Origin: Porcisia hertigi
Taxonomy: Eukaryota > Euglenozoa > Kinetoplastea > Trypanosomatida > Trypanosomatidae
Reading direction: 5' to 3'
Length of the DNA stretch: 64,000 bases
Assembly (NCBI RefSeq): GCF_017918235.1
Contig: NC_090589.1
Coordinates: 1,427,501-1,491,500, forward strand
Positions 51,740 to 61,982 of the stretch are shown here, one piece after another. Made by a program: the position numbers and the translations under genes. Each line of letters starts with the position of its first letter. The first letter of the stretch is position 1. Below the pieces are notes generated by a model. It saw only the letters and a program-made list of their open reading frames with translations, was not told the origin of the DNA and searched no databases.

Positions 51740-51990
51740 CTGAGGGGGGAGGCTTGAACCAGTCAGGAAACTACATTGCGTAGTGACCTGTTTAATCTAG
51801 GAGCTCCATGGTGACCTGCTAACTAGCGGGCACCGGAGCTGTAGGCAGAGACTGTGCGAGGACGGGCGAGGAGACGTTGCTGTAGCGCGTGCCCACACCG
51901 GTACATCTCACATCGAGGTGGGTCTGGAGATTGCCAGGTAGGGAGCTAAATTCGACTCACCCGCTTGCATATCTCCATGGACTCGTTGTA
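51740..51990. repeat. possible degenerate retroposon-like segment
   Basis: The segment is of mixed composition, unlike the surrounding pyrimidine-rich spacer, and runs into an A-run at 51989-51996. Its words (GGTGACCTGCTAACTAGCGGG, CTGTAGGCAGAGACTGTG) are not found elsewhere in the window. The pattern resembles an old SIDER-type retroposon with a poly-A end, but I cannot show homology. Confidence 0.2.
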
Positions 51991-52974
51991 AAAAAAATTC
52001 GTGATGCTTTTAATCCTTTTTTCCTTTAAAGTTTTTGTTGATGTTTTTGTTTTTCCTGCCGAGCTGAATAGTTTTGGTACTTTCTCGCCTTTTCCTTAAC
52101 TTCTTTTGCGCCTTCTTTTGTCTCCGTTGGCTGCGCCCCTGCTTCCCTGTCTCTGTCCAGTCCCCCTCCTAAAAAAAATTTAGTTTCATTGAGAGGAGTT
52201 GGTGCGCATGTGCTAGCCGCTCTTTTTTTTCCCCCTGTTGTAGTTTACATTCCCCCTCCCCTCCGCTCCTTTAGTGCGCATGGTCACAGACTCTTCACAC
52301 TTGTATTTTCTTGACCGTCCGAGTTTTTGTTGTTGTACTGCGGCACCCTCCTTTCTCCCTCTCTCTTTTTTTTCTCTGGACGGGGAGGTGGCCGTCGCGG
52401 TTCTCATTTCCTTCAACAACATGGCAAGGCCGAAGATGACTTGCTGCTCTTCTGTGTTTCCTTTGTCTTGAGTTTGTTTTCCTTTTTATGTTTTACCTCC
52501 CCAGTCCTTTAACTTCACATACCCCCTAACGCCTAGCTTCCCTCCGATCGTCCTTCCCTTCGGAAAGATGTTTTCTAGATATGACCTCCCCGACACAATT
52601 ACAGGCGGACGTGCTCAACGACTATCCCTTCGCTATGGGAAAGGGAGGGGGGGGGTTCTGGGAAATGGGGGTTGTGAGTTTACATCTGCCACACACCAGC
52701 CGTCATATATTTCAAATTGTGAGGCACAGAGGTTGACCTTTTTCTTTACCCTGCCCCCCGTCTTATTCACTTTTCCTTCTGTTTTCATGTCTTTTCTCTG
52801 TTCATCTCTCGGCTTTTCTTTTTTTGCTTTTTCGAGTGCCCTCGTTATTTTCGTTCACCCTCGCTATGTGTGATCTATGATGTTGAGAAGCACGCGACTG
52901 GTTCTCTGTTCACTCGTTTCTTTCAAAGCTGTCGTGGCTTCTCCCCTGCCCTTTCCCTCTAAGCGCACAGGCGC

Positions 52975-53127
52975 ATGGAAGATGATGAAACACACGAAAA
53001 AAAAATAGCGAAAGAAGCCACCTCGCAAGGTGATTCTTTTTTATCCTCTCTCCTCCCCCCGCGCGCGCGCCTCGGCGGCCCAACGCCATCTATTTTTGAG
53101 TTGCGTGAAACCCTGTGCAACACGTAG
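52975..53127 (+). CDS. candidate small protein, 50 residues
   Basis: This is an ATG-started frame directly after a C/T-rich tract (52940-52960) and AG dinucleotides at 52961-52962 and 52969-52970. The product begins acidic and Lys-rich (MEDDETHEKKIAKEA), then SFLSSLLPPRARLGG. An A run of nine lies within the frame. No family is recognised. It is too short to judge codon bias safely. Confidence 0.25.
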   Translation: MEDDETHEKKIAKEATSQGDSFLSSLLPPRARLGGPTPSIFELRETLCNT

Positions 53128-53581
53128 TCTTGACCTCACTACTTGGACACCCAGATGTTCAAGGGCTTAAGAGAAGAATCCCCAGGGCTTGTGAATATGC
53201 GACAACGCCTTTGCACTCCAGGGAGTGCACCCTGTAATTCTGACATCTTCGGTCCGAGGCTCGTGGATCCGTCGCCTCCCCCCCCCCTATTTCCTCCTTC
53301 ACTTCACCGCGCTTTTGTGTCTTTACATACTCCATGTCACATTGTTTGCCACTTGCTACACCCATTTCCACATGCTCATGACAACACGCGCACATCCACA
53401 ACTCCGCCATCCCGTGTTCTCGTAATGCATAATTATTTTCTCGCCGCTGTAGCCACCTCGATAGTCGAACTGTTCGTTTTGGTTGATTTTGTGACTTTCT
53501 GTAACTCCCACTACACTGCCAGACGCGTAAAGTGCGAGTGTGTTTTTGTCGCCGCAGAAGAGGGGAGGGGGGGGGACCGCC

Positions 53582-55249
53582 ATGTCCAAAGGATTCGCGG
53601 TTCATCCGCTGACGACGGCGCGCAAAGAGGTGGTGATCAACGAAGCTCTTATTCGCACTGCTATCTCGTTCAAGCCGTCCTTCACCACCGAGGATGATCG
53701 CATTCGGGTCGTTGGTAATAGGGAAAAGGCACTCCGCGAGAGTAAGCTGCAAAGCGAAGCCGCTAGTATCGCGTTGGAGGACGTTCAGACCCTCCTCCTT
53801 TCATTCCGCGGTCTTGAACGCATTGAGAACCTGAGCGCATTACGCTCTTTGACGAAGCTGCATCTGGACAACAACCGTCTCTGCCGCATTGAGAACCTTG
53901 AAAGCCTCGTGAACCTTGAGTGGCTAGATTTAAGCTACAATGCCATTGAGGTGATTGAGGGGCTGCAGGAGCTACAGCATCTCAGCTGTTTGTCTCTCTA
54001 TGCAAATAAAATTACGGCGTTGAGTGGGCTGACATGCTTGCCGGAGCTGAGCACGCTTAGTCTTGGCTCCAACCCCCTGGAAAACATCGAGGAAGCTGTG
54101 CTTTATCTGCACCAGCTGCCACGGCTACGGGTATTGACGTTAAAGGAGTGCCCGCTGGCTGCTCTGCCAAACTACCGAGCCCGAGTGATCGCGTTTGTAC
54201 GTGGGGTGAAGTTCGTGGATGGGCAACTCGTGAAGGGGGAGGAGGCGGCGAAGGCGCGCGAGGCGTTTCACGAGAAGTTGCTTTCCGTCGACGAGGGGGA
54301 CGAGGCTCGCGCTGCAGAAGCAAAGGTGCAAGCAGAACAAGATGTCATCGCGTCATCCTACATGCATTACAACTGCCCGAACGAGGGGACACTTTTTGAT
54401 GAGTTACTTCATCTCGACCTCGATGGTCGCAACATGGAAGCTATTCTGCGAAGTGAGGCAGTGCTCCCTGTCGCAAAGGATCCACTGGAGCGTTATCAGA
54501 TTGAGTTCAACGAGCAGCTGAAGCAGCTGACCACCACCATGAAGGAAATCCGCGACCGCCGCGATCTCGACGACGCGGCCTATCGTAAGGCCGTTGCCTA
54601 TACACTGCGCCAAAACGCAGACTTATCCCGGGCCTCGATGCAGCAATTCGAGACGCTTATGAAGGGCAATATTCCCAAAGGAGTTGCCCAGCAGCAACCT
54701 GGTTCTGTTCAGCAGCTCTCGTCTCAGGTGACCCGGTCCCTGCACGCGGCGCTGGAGAAGCTGCGTCAAGAGCTTTTAGAGCAAGAGGCTCATCAGTACG
54801 ACGTGCTCGAAGTGCTGCACAACAATACGATCACAAAGTGGAAAGCGGACGGGGTGGAGGTCGTACTTCAGAGCTCCTTTGAGGGGCTGCTTCGCCTCGA
54901 GACAGATTTTCAGGGGATTGTGCGGCACATTTTTGACGCCGTCTTCGAGCAGCGACGCAAGAACGACAATGCGGAAAGGGGGTTCCACTACACAGGCCAG
55001 GATGAGGCCATGCTCGCCTTTCTGGATAACAAAGAAGAGTATCAGCGCACCGTGAATGAGTGGTACGAGCTTCGTCGAAAGCGTTTGGAGGAGCTTGAGT
55101 TGCACCACCTCAAGGCAGAGGAGACCTTGCTGAACGTTCGCACAAAAACTATAGTGGACGCTGAGCAGGACCGCCACCGACAGCGAGTGCATGAGGTGTG
55201 CGAGTATGTGAAGAACATGTCGATAATGATAGACGGGACGGATAGTTGA
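53582..55249 (+). CDS. dynein regulatory complex subunit 3 (DRC3/LRRC48)
   Basis: The protein has 555 residues; human LRRC48 is about 520. After an N-terminal segment whose EVVINEALIRTAI matches the DRC3 start, residues about 68-215 hold SDS22-like leucine-rich repeats (LERIENLSALRSLTKLHLDNN, LEWLDLSYNAIEVIEGL, LSCLSLYANKITAL, LSTLSLGSNPL) and the LRR cap NYRARVIAFVRGVKFVDG. The remaining 340 residues are long coiled coil. DRC3 belongs to the nexin-dynein regulatory complex that links axonemal doublets and controls flagellar beating. The gene lies about 25 nt after a predicted acceptor at 53556-53557. The frame extends upstream but the first ATG is at 53582. A generic LRR-coiled-coil axonemal protein is the alternative. 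Confidence 0.92.
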   Translation: MSKGFAVHPLTTARKEVVINEALIRTAISFKPSFTTEDDRIRVVGNREKALRESKLQSEAASIALEDVQTLLLSFRGLERIENLSALRSLTKLHLDNNRLCRIENLESLVNLEWLDLSYNAIEVIEGLQELQHLSCLSLYANKITALSGLTCLPELSTLSLGSNPLENIEEAVLYLHQLPRLRVLTLKECPLAALPNYRARVIAFVRGVKFVDGQLVKGEEAAKAREAFHEKLLSVDEGDEARAAEAKVQAEQDVIASSYMHYNCPNEGTLFDELLHLDLDGRNMEAILRSEAVLPVAKDPLERYQIEFNEQLKQLTTTMKEIRDRRDLDDAAYRKAVAYTLRQNADLSRASMQQFETLMKGNIPKGVAQQQPGSVQQLSSQVTRSLHAALEKLRQELLEQEAHQYDVLEVLHNNTITKWKADGVEVVLQSSFEGLLRLETDFQGIVRHIFDAVFEQRRKNDNAERGFHYTGQDEAMLAFLDNKEEYQRTVNEWYELRRKRLEELELHHLKAEETLLNVRTKTIVDAEQDRHRQRVHEVCEYVKNMSIMIDGTDS

Positions 55250-56199
55250 AGGACTCATGCGCCGTGCTCTCGCCCTAACCTACAGCCGCACAAGGCCGCA
55301 CGTTCCCTCTTGGCATGTGCGAAACAGCTGCCGCCTTTTAGCCTCTTACCGGCATCTGTCTTTGTGCCGCTATCCGATGTGTGGTGAATCAACAAGTGCG
55401 TGGTCGTGTGTGCGGCTTAGTCTGTGTGCATTTTGCTTCAAACGGTTTTGTTCCTCAAGAGCCTGAGGCTTCATTCGCTTTCCCCTTTCCCCTCTCCCTC
55501 TCTAACCCCCCCCCCTCCCCTCGGCTACCCCTCGTTTTCTCTTGTTTCTATGGGCCGATGAAATGTAGATTAGAATGTGCGTGTGTCGGCGCAACACGCG
55601 AGCGTGATATGTTGAGAAGTAACGCCCTCTTCAACTCAACAAACTACAAGAAGCATGATCCGCACGGGGCGTTAAATTTGGAGAGTTGACCTCTGCTGTA
55701 TGCTGCCTTGGCTTGCTTCTTTTCGCGCACGGGCGCTTGACTTGATGGACGCCGGTAGCTGTTGAAGCTCGTGTCTTGATCTCCTGTCGGTGTTTCCCTA
55801 GCACAATTCACCCTTTGTTTTCCCCTCTCCCCCAGCGCGGTGATGAGCTGTCGCTGAGGCCTTGACAGCTTTTCCGTGTGCCCCCGCCACACACCCCTCT
55901 CCCTTTTACGGCGTTAAAGGGCTGCTTGGGGACCTAGGAGTGTGAACTTATCTGGCACCTCTGCGCTCGCGGCACTGTGCTGCTTCCCTAGCACCTCCTG
56001 ACGCTGCTACTCTTTTTTTAATGCTTGCCCACCTCTTGCTTGTATTTCGCTCTGCTTGCTCTATTCCTTTCTTGTACTTCGATCTGTCTCGGCATTTTCA
56101 CACGGTGGGTCATTCCCTTGACGCTCTTCCCCCGCCCACTTTGTGTGTTGGTTCGTTTCACACTGATAGAGAAATCCGCGTAGTAGTCGCGCCGCAACC
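55250..56199. other. spacer before ribosomal protein L15
   Basis: No gene is seen. It has a C/T tract at 55480-55525. The pyrimidine-rich stretch at 56030-56090 and AG at 56168-56169 form the likely acceptor, with a leader of about 30 nt. Confidence 0.55.
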
Positions 56200-56814
56200 A
56201 TGGGGGCTTTCATGTACCTGAATGAGCTGTGGAAGAAGAAGTCTTCCGATGTGATGCGCTTCATTCAGCGCATCCGCTCGTGGGAGTACCGCCACCAGCA
56301 CACGGTGGTGCGCCTGCGCCGCCCGACGCGCCCGGAGAAGGCCCGCATGCTTGGCTACAAGACGAAGCAGGGCTTCTGCGTGTTCCGCGTGCGCGTGCGC
56401 CGTGGTGGCCGCAAACGCCCGGCCCACAAGGGTATCACGTACGGTAAGCCGAAGACCAGCGGTGTGCTTGGCATGAAGCTGAACAAGAACAACCAGGCTG
56501 TTGCGGAGCAGCGTCTGGGCAAGCGCTTTGGTAACCTGCGCGTGCTGAACTCGTACTGGGTGAACATGGACTCCACGTTCAAGTGGTACGAGGTCATTGC
56601 TGTGGACCCGATGTGCAAGACCATCCGCCGCGACCCCCGCATCAACTGGATCGTCAACTCCGTGCACAAGCACCGTGAGCAGCGCGGTCTGACCTCTGCT
56701 GGTCGCAAGCACCGTGGTCTGCGCCACAAGGGTCACAAGGCTTCCAAGCTGCGCCCGTCGTACCGCGCTGCGTGGCGCCGCAACAACCGCATCGTGTTCC
56801 TGCGCAAGCGTTAA
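56200..56814 (+). CDS. RPL15: 60S ribosomal protein L15 (eL15)
   Basis: The protein has 204 residues, exactly the eukaryotic length. It opens with [20 protein letters not shown] and keeps the family core: [59 protein letters not shown] and [16 protein letters not shown], ending with [19 protein letters not shown]. It binds 28S rRNA near the base of the large subunit. Codons are almost all C- or G-ending (CGC, AAG, CTG), the strongest bias in the window, in line with very high expression. The start is the family ATG 30 nt after AG at 56168-56169. Confidence 0.99.
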   Translation: MGAFMYLNELWKKKSSDVMRFIQRIRSWEYRHQHTVVRLRRPTRPEKARMLGYKTKQGFCVFRVRVRRGGRKRPAHKGITYGKPKTSGVLGMKLNKNNQAVAEQRLGKRFGNLRVLNSYWVNMDSTFKWYEVIAVDPMCKTIRRDPRINWIVNSVHKHREQRGLTSAGRKHRGLRHKGHKASKLRPSYRAAWRRNNRIVFLRKR

Positions 56815-57741
56815 GTCACTTTGGTGGTGCCGCTCTGTGTTACTCGCCCTTCTTTTATTTTGTGTTTCTTTTTCATTTGATGAAAGCGACAACCGCAGAC
56901 AAACACAACAGTGGCAAGCACTGCTGTAAATCGATTGAGGGAGGTTGCGGCACAGCTCCGCAGAGGTGTGGGTTTTTCCCCACTGGACAGGTCTCCCCTC
57001 CCCCACTCGTCTCTTGATACCCCCTTTCTCCTATGTGTGAGCTCATGCCTGTCTTCATCATCGCCTTTCACCACACATACACTGCTTGCCTCATCCTGTG
57101 TGTGGCATAGTGGCAGGGGCCGATTGGGGCGTGAGGCTGAAGAGAAAAAACCAACTCTTCATCTCTCCACATCCCTAGGGACTCCAGCCAGCATGTACCA
57201 GGACTCTTCATGCCCTTCTCTTGTCTTCACCTGACTCAATTGTGGTTTTGTTGACCTCCCCTCTCACATACCTGACCAAAAACACACAGCTTGAAAAAAA
57301 ATATTTTCGACACCGCTGGTTACGGTTCGCGTTCACCGGCAGCACTGCGCCTTGGTCTCTCGTTTTCACAGCACATTCGCTCACCAGGTAAGGGAGGGGA
57401 GGGGGTGCTGGGGGAGTTGCGTTACAGGAGAGAGACTCTCGCATGATATCTGACGACCTTGGTCAATCGAGTGTTTCATTTTTGACAGCTTTTACGTGCG
57501 GATCTGTGCACTGCGGTTTCTGCGACTCTGTGTCCTGTGTTGGTGGTACACTAACGTGTGCCGCTGAACCGACAGTGTAGGGTCCACCACCCACACCACC
57601 CCCACAATACTTCTGTGTGTGTGTGTGTGTGTGTGGGAGGGGAGCGGTGCGCTTTCTACAACGCTCAGGGCACCCCTCACAGGAGTTTTATTTCAGTGTT
57701 TTACACGTGGCTTATTTTTTCACCGGTGAGAACAAGTCGCA
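56815..57741. other. spacer before V-ATPase c''
   Basis: No gene is seen. It contains a (GT)n at 57613-57635. A T-rich tract at 57710-57722 and AG at 57729-57730 give a leader of about 11 nt; AG at 57695-57696 is the alternative. Confidence 0.55.
57613..57635. repeat. (GT)n microsatellite
   Basis: About eleven GT units in the 5' flank of the V-ATPase gene. Confidence 0.9.
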
Positions 57742-58416
57742 ATGCCAGTCGAATCAAAGGTACTCCCGACACCAGCACGTCTCCCGCCAGATGACGCGTT
57801 GTACGTGGTGGGAACCCTTATCCGGTACATACTCTTCATTGTGGTCGTGCTTTTTGGGGTCATCCCGGCTTTGTGTGGTACCGTGTTCCCGCCTTTTTCA
57901 GCGCTGTGGAGCATCCTGAAGGCTGTGTCACCATACGCGTGGGCCTCGATGGGCACCGGTATCGGCATTACTCTTTCCATTCTCGGAGCCGCGTGGGGCA
58001 TCCTCACAAGTGGCGCGTCCATCAGCGGTGCGGCCATCCGGGCACCGGAAATCCGAAGCAAAAACCTCATTTCCATCATTTTCTGCGAAGCCGTGGCTAT
58101 TTACGGTGTTATTCTTTCCATCATCATGATGGGTAAGATTCAGGCGAGCAAATCCTCGGTCGGTGCGGGTGGCACCTACACTTATGAGACCATTGTCGGC
58201 GGCTACACCCTCTTTGCTGCCGGTGTCGCAGTGGGCATCGGCAACATGGCGTGTGGAATCTCGGTCGGCATTGTCGGGAGCAGCTGTGCCATTGCCGATG
58301 CGCACAGCAGCAGTCTGTTTGTAAAAGTGCTTGTGATTGAGATTTTCGCCTCAGCACTTGGTATCTTTGCCGTCATCACAGGGATTCTGATGGCACAGAA
58401 GGTGGAAATGAAGTAA
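57742..58416 (+). CDS. V-type H+-ATPase proteolipid subunit c'' (VMA16-like)
   Basis: The protein has 224 residues and five predicted membrane helices, as in c'': about 23-45, 67-90, 111-133, 153-177 and 193-218. The first helix is the extra one that separates c'' from c. The following two pairs are Gly/Ala-rich proteolipid hairpins; SMGTGIGITLSILGAAWGI and AAGVAVGIGNMACGISVGIVG are the packing helices. IIFCEAVAIYGVIL (with Glu) and LVIEIFASALGIFAVITGIL (with Glu) carry the candidate proton-binding acids. It forms part of the rotor ring that acidifies acidocalcisomes and other acidic organelles. A GAG-rich run begins five bases after the stop codon. Confidence 0.94.
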   Translation: MPVESKVLPTPARLPPDDALYVVGTLIRYILFIVVVLFGVIPALCGTVFPPFSALWSILKAVSPYAWASMGTGIGITLSILGAAWGILTSGASISGAAIRAPEIRSKNLISIIFCEAVAIYGVILSIIMMGKIQASKSSVGAGGTYTYETIVGGYTLFAAGVAVGIGNMACGISVGIVGSSCAIADAHSSSLFVKVLVIEIFASALGIFAVITGILMAQKVEMK

Positions 58417-59436
58417 TTCAAGGAGGAGGAGGAGGAGGAGGAGGGGGGAGTAGATGAGCGTCAAACACAGAGCTGCGGTACTCGGATAAAATGAAAAACG
58501 GCTTCCATTGGGAGACCCCACATCTCACTGGAAAAGGAGGTCCCGGCTGGGGGATCTTCCTTAATTGCTGGTCTAACGACCACTAATTGGGTAGTCAGAC
58601 GCGCTCTGATAGTTTTGCGCACCCTTGCCATCGCTGCATTTTCCATTTTATCGATTGATCGGTCTCGTGGTCGCCCTATGAGGAACATCTTGTTTCTGAG
58701 CGCCGAAGACGCGTGCCCGAGACGCGGTGCGCCGCTGTTACTCTTCGTGCTTCGCTCTTTTTTTTTGCTGTTTTTGGCGTGCGTATTTGTGTGCACAGGC
58801 AGTGATGGATGCGCATCTCGTTTGCTTTGTGATGTCGCGTGAGTTTGTCACGGTTGTTTGGATTTGCACCTTTGCACGATTGGCAATACTTCACTAGCAG
58901 GCATGGGAGAAAAAACAACATGTGATCAGGGTCAGCAAGACACAGCGATTTCATGGAGATGGTGGCGATACGGATGGATTGTATAGCTCCCCCTTTTGGC
59001 TAGCTGCTTGGCACGTTGGCAGATGAGCTCTTTGTCTCGATGAAGCATCCCGCAGCTTTTACCTTTCTTATTCGAACTCCGAGTGCTGTTGAGGAGAATA
59101 GAGAAGAAAATTCTGACACACAGGAGGGAGACCTGAGCGCGTCAGTGCAGTGCTCAACGCTTCTGGACAGCGGCCTTTTTTTTTAGACATCTAATTGAAT
59201 GGCGACAGATCTGCCACTTTGAAGTCGTTCGTCACTGCGTCGGAAACCCCTGTGGGCTTTTCGGTTGCTCACTTGCACTACCTTTCCCCTCTTTGATCAA
59301 TCTGTTATTTGATATGTGTTTATACAGTTTTTTTTTTTTTGTGTGAGTGGCAGGGGGGCATTCTACTCCCAGTGTGAAAAGGGTTCACGCAAATAGGCCG
59401 ATATTTCGCGTGTTCGAGGGGGCTCGAAATCGGCAG
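58417..59436. other. spacer with GGA repeat before the NTF2-like gene
   Basis: No gene is seen. It opens with a GGA/GAG repeat at 58421-58450. A run of T at 59328-59340 followed by AG at 59346-59347 is the likely acceptor of the next gene, leader about 90 nt. Confidence 0.55.
58421..58450. repeat. (GGA)n trinucleotide repeat
   Basis: About seven GGA units plus a G run, right after the V-ATPase stop codon, in the 3' UTR. Confidence 0.9.
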
Positions 59437-59871
59437 ATGGCTGCATCACAATTGGTGCTACAGCGGTACACTCAATTGATCAGCAGTGGCGATCTCGATG
59501 CAGCATTCAACTATATCTCCGATGACATCATCTACGTTACCTGGCTTGGCGTCGTCGAAGGGAAGGAGAACGTTATGACATTTCTTCGAGATAACCTGCG
59601 CTTCCTGCACTTCACGAAGAACTTTAATCGCTGGAGGCAAGTACAGCATTGCCTGGACCCGGAGTTGAACAGATCCCTTGACAAATCAGAGGTCGGCGAC
59701 CCAGCCCTCTTTAACCGAGAGGGGTACGATGGGCAAGGGTATGCAACCTTCGAGCGCGACGGCACAATGGCAAATATAGTAAAGCTCTCTATGCAGAAAA
59801 CGCATGTGAAGGAAACGATTGTTATTCGAGACAACAAGGTAGTTCTAGTAACCTTGATGGAGCAACTGTGA
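59437..59871 (+). CDS. NTF2/SnoaL-like fold protein
   Basis: The protein has 144 residues. Residues 4-65 read as the NTF2-fold start: LQRYTQLISSGDLDAAFNYISDDIIYVTWLGVVEGKENVMTFLRDN, the pattern of the alpha helix, the first acidic pocket strand (DD) and the helix after it. The C-terminal part (KETIVIRDNKVVLVTLMEQL) is typical of the last strands. The fold includes NTF2, SnoaL-like enzymes and association domains, so function is open. The frame is open upstream to the acceptor but the first ATG is at 59437; the upstream part, if translated, would need a non-ATG start. Trypanosome Mago-Y14 is reported with an NTF2-like partner, and Mago lies in this window, but linkage alone is no proof. Confidence 0.72.
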   Translation: MAASQLVLQRYTQLISSGDLDAAFNYISDDIIYVTWLGVVEGKENVMTFLRDNLRFLHFTKNFNRWRQVQHCLDPELNRSLDKSEVGDPALFNREGYDGQGYATFERDGTMANIVKLSMQKTHVKETIVIRDNKVVLVTLMEQL

Positions 59872-60662
59872 CAAGCGAGGCAAGAGACGATATTGTGTGT
59901 AGGTTCTCTTGTGAAAGGTTGACATGAACGTTCCTTTGGTTACTGCTAACGGGTGGCGATGAACTGTTTTCGAGGGGGCACACGCCTGCACCCGCCATGC
60001 CTATCGCTGTTGAAGTAGCAGAGGCTAGTTATGTATCACAGACTACAGCTGCCTGTAGAATACTCCGCCCGCTACCAATTCATGCGGGCGCAATGCATGA
60101 CATCGCGCACTATCCTCTGCCTCTCGTATTCATTTTCGCAGAGGGCCTCCTCCCCGGCGGTTTTGATTTGTGCTCACGTATCGTGTTGTCTGTGCGTGTG
60201 TGTGTTATGGGGGTTTTCCCTTACATGGCTGTGACAGTTGTCCTGAGAAAACGAAAATTGGGCTTGCGCCAGCCCGGTGGATCATCTCTCGGTTCTCTGA
60301 CCAGCACACCAACGGCGTGGTGTGCGACACGTGCGTGCTTGCACCTGTGGCTGTGGTGGTTTCTTTTGAAATGGGTAGGAACTGCCTCCAATCTCTCCAC
60401 GTACTTTCCGTCACCGCTCCCAGCACGTAGAAGCACCCAACTTGACTCATCTTCCACACCTTCCGCCCCCCCCCCCTTTTCTCTTTTACGCGACAAGAAA
60501 GCGAGTCTGACGGCCCTGACTCTCCTCCACCCTCAAACTGGAAAATAATACACCTCACTTTTTCCAGAACCTCGAACGCTCAACCTTTCTGCTGTCTTTC
60601 CGGCGAGGTGCCCTGTGAGAATTGCTCGAAGCTACTTCTGAAAGAGGAGTACCGACACCGAG
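59872..60662. other. spacer before the coiled-coil gene
   Basis: No convincing gene is seen; a frame at 59997-60548 starts with ATG but reads simple and pyrimidine-rich DNA in its second half. C run at 60468-60477. AG at 60566-60567 after CACTTTTTCC is the likely acceptor of the next gene, leader about 95 nt. Confidence 0.45.
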
Positions 60663-61982
60663 ATGAAGTCTACAAGAGCCGGGCGTGAGCGCGAGCTGGA
60701 GGCGAATATCGCCATTCGCAAGCGGGAGATCGCCGCGCTGGAGCAAGAGAAGAGCGAGCTGCAGTCCGGCATGGCCGTTGAGAACCCGAAAATGCGCGAG
60801 GATGACCTACTTGCCTCCTTTCCTGTGCTCGACTACTGTGGCAAGAAGCCACGCCAGTCAATCCAGCGTGTTTCGGTGGAGCAGTACGGCAACGTAATGA
60901 TTCAACTGGAGATCGCTAAGAAGGCTATCGATTCACAGAACCAAAAGGACCGTGCTGAGATCCAAGAGCTGCACCGCCTTATTCGCGAGCAGGAGAAGAA
61001 ACAAAGGACATTCACGCGAAAGGCGGAGTGTCTTGCCGAGGAGGCTGGTTTCAACATAAAGTCGCTCACAGATCGGGGCTGTGCTGGCGCGCTAAAGATG
61101 CAGGACTACAAGAGTGACGTCTCTCTCGCAGAGCTGGAGGCGCGCAAGCGCCTGGTCGATCACGAGGTGAAGGCAGCGAAGATCATTGCTGAAAAGAAGG
61201 GCGCTGCGATCGTCGCGCTGACCAAACTTGTGGAGAAACGCCGCTCCACGATTGACGACGTCGATTCCTTGTACAACCAAATCCGTGTTGTAGATCGTGA
61301 TACAACCGTCACGGGGGAAGAACTAGCCCGAATGAAGGCAGACATGCAGGCCGCAGACGCCTGGCTTGAGTCACGGGCCGACCCATCAGACTCGGTGGCG
61401 CGCAAGATTATCGACGAGGACTCCGCCACGATCCATGGTGAGAAGGAGCAGGCGATGAATGAGCAGCGCGTCCCACAGGAACGTGTTATAAAAGCGCAGG
61501 AGTTCCGCATCGCACAGCTGGAGAAGCGGGCCAAGGTGGTGGACAGGGCGCTGAAGAAGTGTGGTCTCTCTCACGAGGTCGACAAGATCGTAGCGCGTGG
61601 GTGGTCGCGGCGGGAGGTAGAGGTGCCGGAAATCCAGGAGGAGCTGTACGACATTGAGAAGATCATCCCAGCGCAGGAGAAGATCCATCCCGGAATCTAC
61701 AATTTGCTCCTCACCGAGAAGGAGAGGGCGGGGCGCACGGTCAGCATTCTCACCATATCTGCCAAGGAGAAGGAGGAGGTGATTGCCGCGCTCACCCCTC
61801 ATCTAAATCAATTGGCAGCAGAATGCAATGTGGCGATTCAGGAGCTGGATGACTACGCCTCCAAGCTGGTGTTTTCCGAGGAAAAGCAGCGCCTCCAAGC
61901 CCTCAAGTGGGTGCGTGAGCAGCGCCAGTATTGCGCGGAGCTCTTGGAGGAGAAAGCACTCCTCGTGAAAACCGCTGAGTAA
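60663..61982 (+). CDS. coiled-coil protein, possibly flagellar
   Basis: The protein has 439 residues and I do not recognise the family with certainty. It is almost entirely charged, helical coiled coil with heptad-like Leu/Ile/Ala, starting at the N-terminus (REREL, KREIAALEQEKSEL). It is broken by a short ordered segment (about 45-75, LLASFPVLDYCGKKPRQSIQRVSVEQY) and by another near residues 310-325 (KKCGLSHEVDKIVARGWSRRE). It has no membrane segment or signal. Codon use is strongly gene-like (GAG, AAG, CTG). The neighbouring DRC3 and this layout make a cilium/flagellum role possible, by analogy with CCDC/CFAP proteins, but that is inference. The ATG at 60663 follows a predicted acceptor at 60566-60567. 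Confidence 0.85.
   Translation: MKSTRAGRERELEANIAIRKREIAALEQEKSELQSGMAVENPKMREDDLLASFPVLDYCGKKPRQSIQRVSVEQYGNVMIQLEIAKKAIDSQNQKDRAEIQELHRLIREQEKKQRTFTRKAECLAEEAGFNIKSLTDRGCAGALKMQDYKSDVSLAELEARKRLVDHEVKAAKIIAEKKGAAIVALTKLVEKRRSTIDDVDSLYNQIRVVDRDTTVTGEELARMKADMQAADAWLESRADPSDSVARKIIDEDSATIHGEKEQAMNEQRVPQERVIKAQEFRIAQLEKRAKVVDRALKKCGLSHEVDKIVARGWSRREVEVPEIQEELYDIEKIIPAQEKIHPGIYNLLLTEKERAGRTVSILTISAKEKEEVIAALTPHLNQLAAECNVAIQELDDYASKLVFSEEKQRLQALKWVREQRQYCAELLEEKALLVKTAE

Larger units (their letters stand above)
49161..53581. other. 4.4-kb gene-poor spacer with a repeat and candidate small genes
   Basis: No established gene is seen. It holds the dispersed repeat at 49857-50618 and two small open frames, each placed just after a pyrimidine tract plus AG, at 51495-51725 and 52975-53127. 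Bases 51740-51990 lack pyrimidine tracts and look like an old degenerate repeat. Pyrimidine tracts fill 52030-52540. AG at 53556-53557 is the likely acceptor of the DRC3 gene, with a leader of about 25 nt. Confidence 0.5.

Noticed and set aside
52568-52873. ATG frame of 101 codons before the DRC3 gene
   Set aside because: Only the first 25 residues look protein-like; the rest reads a G run and T/C tracts as a false hydrophobic tail.
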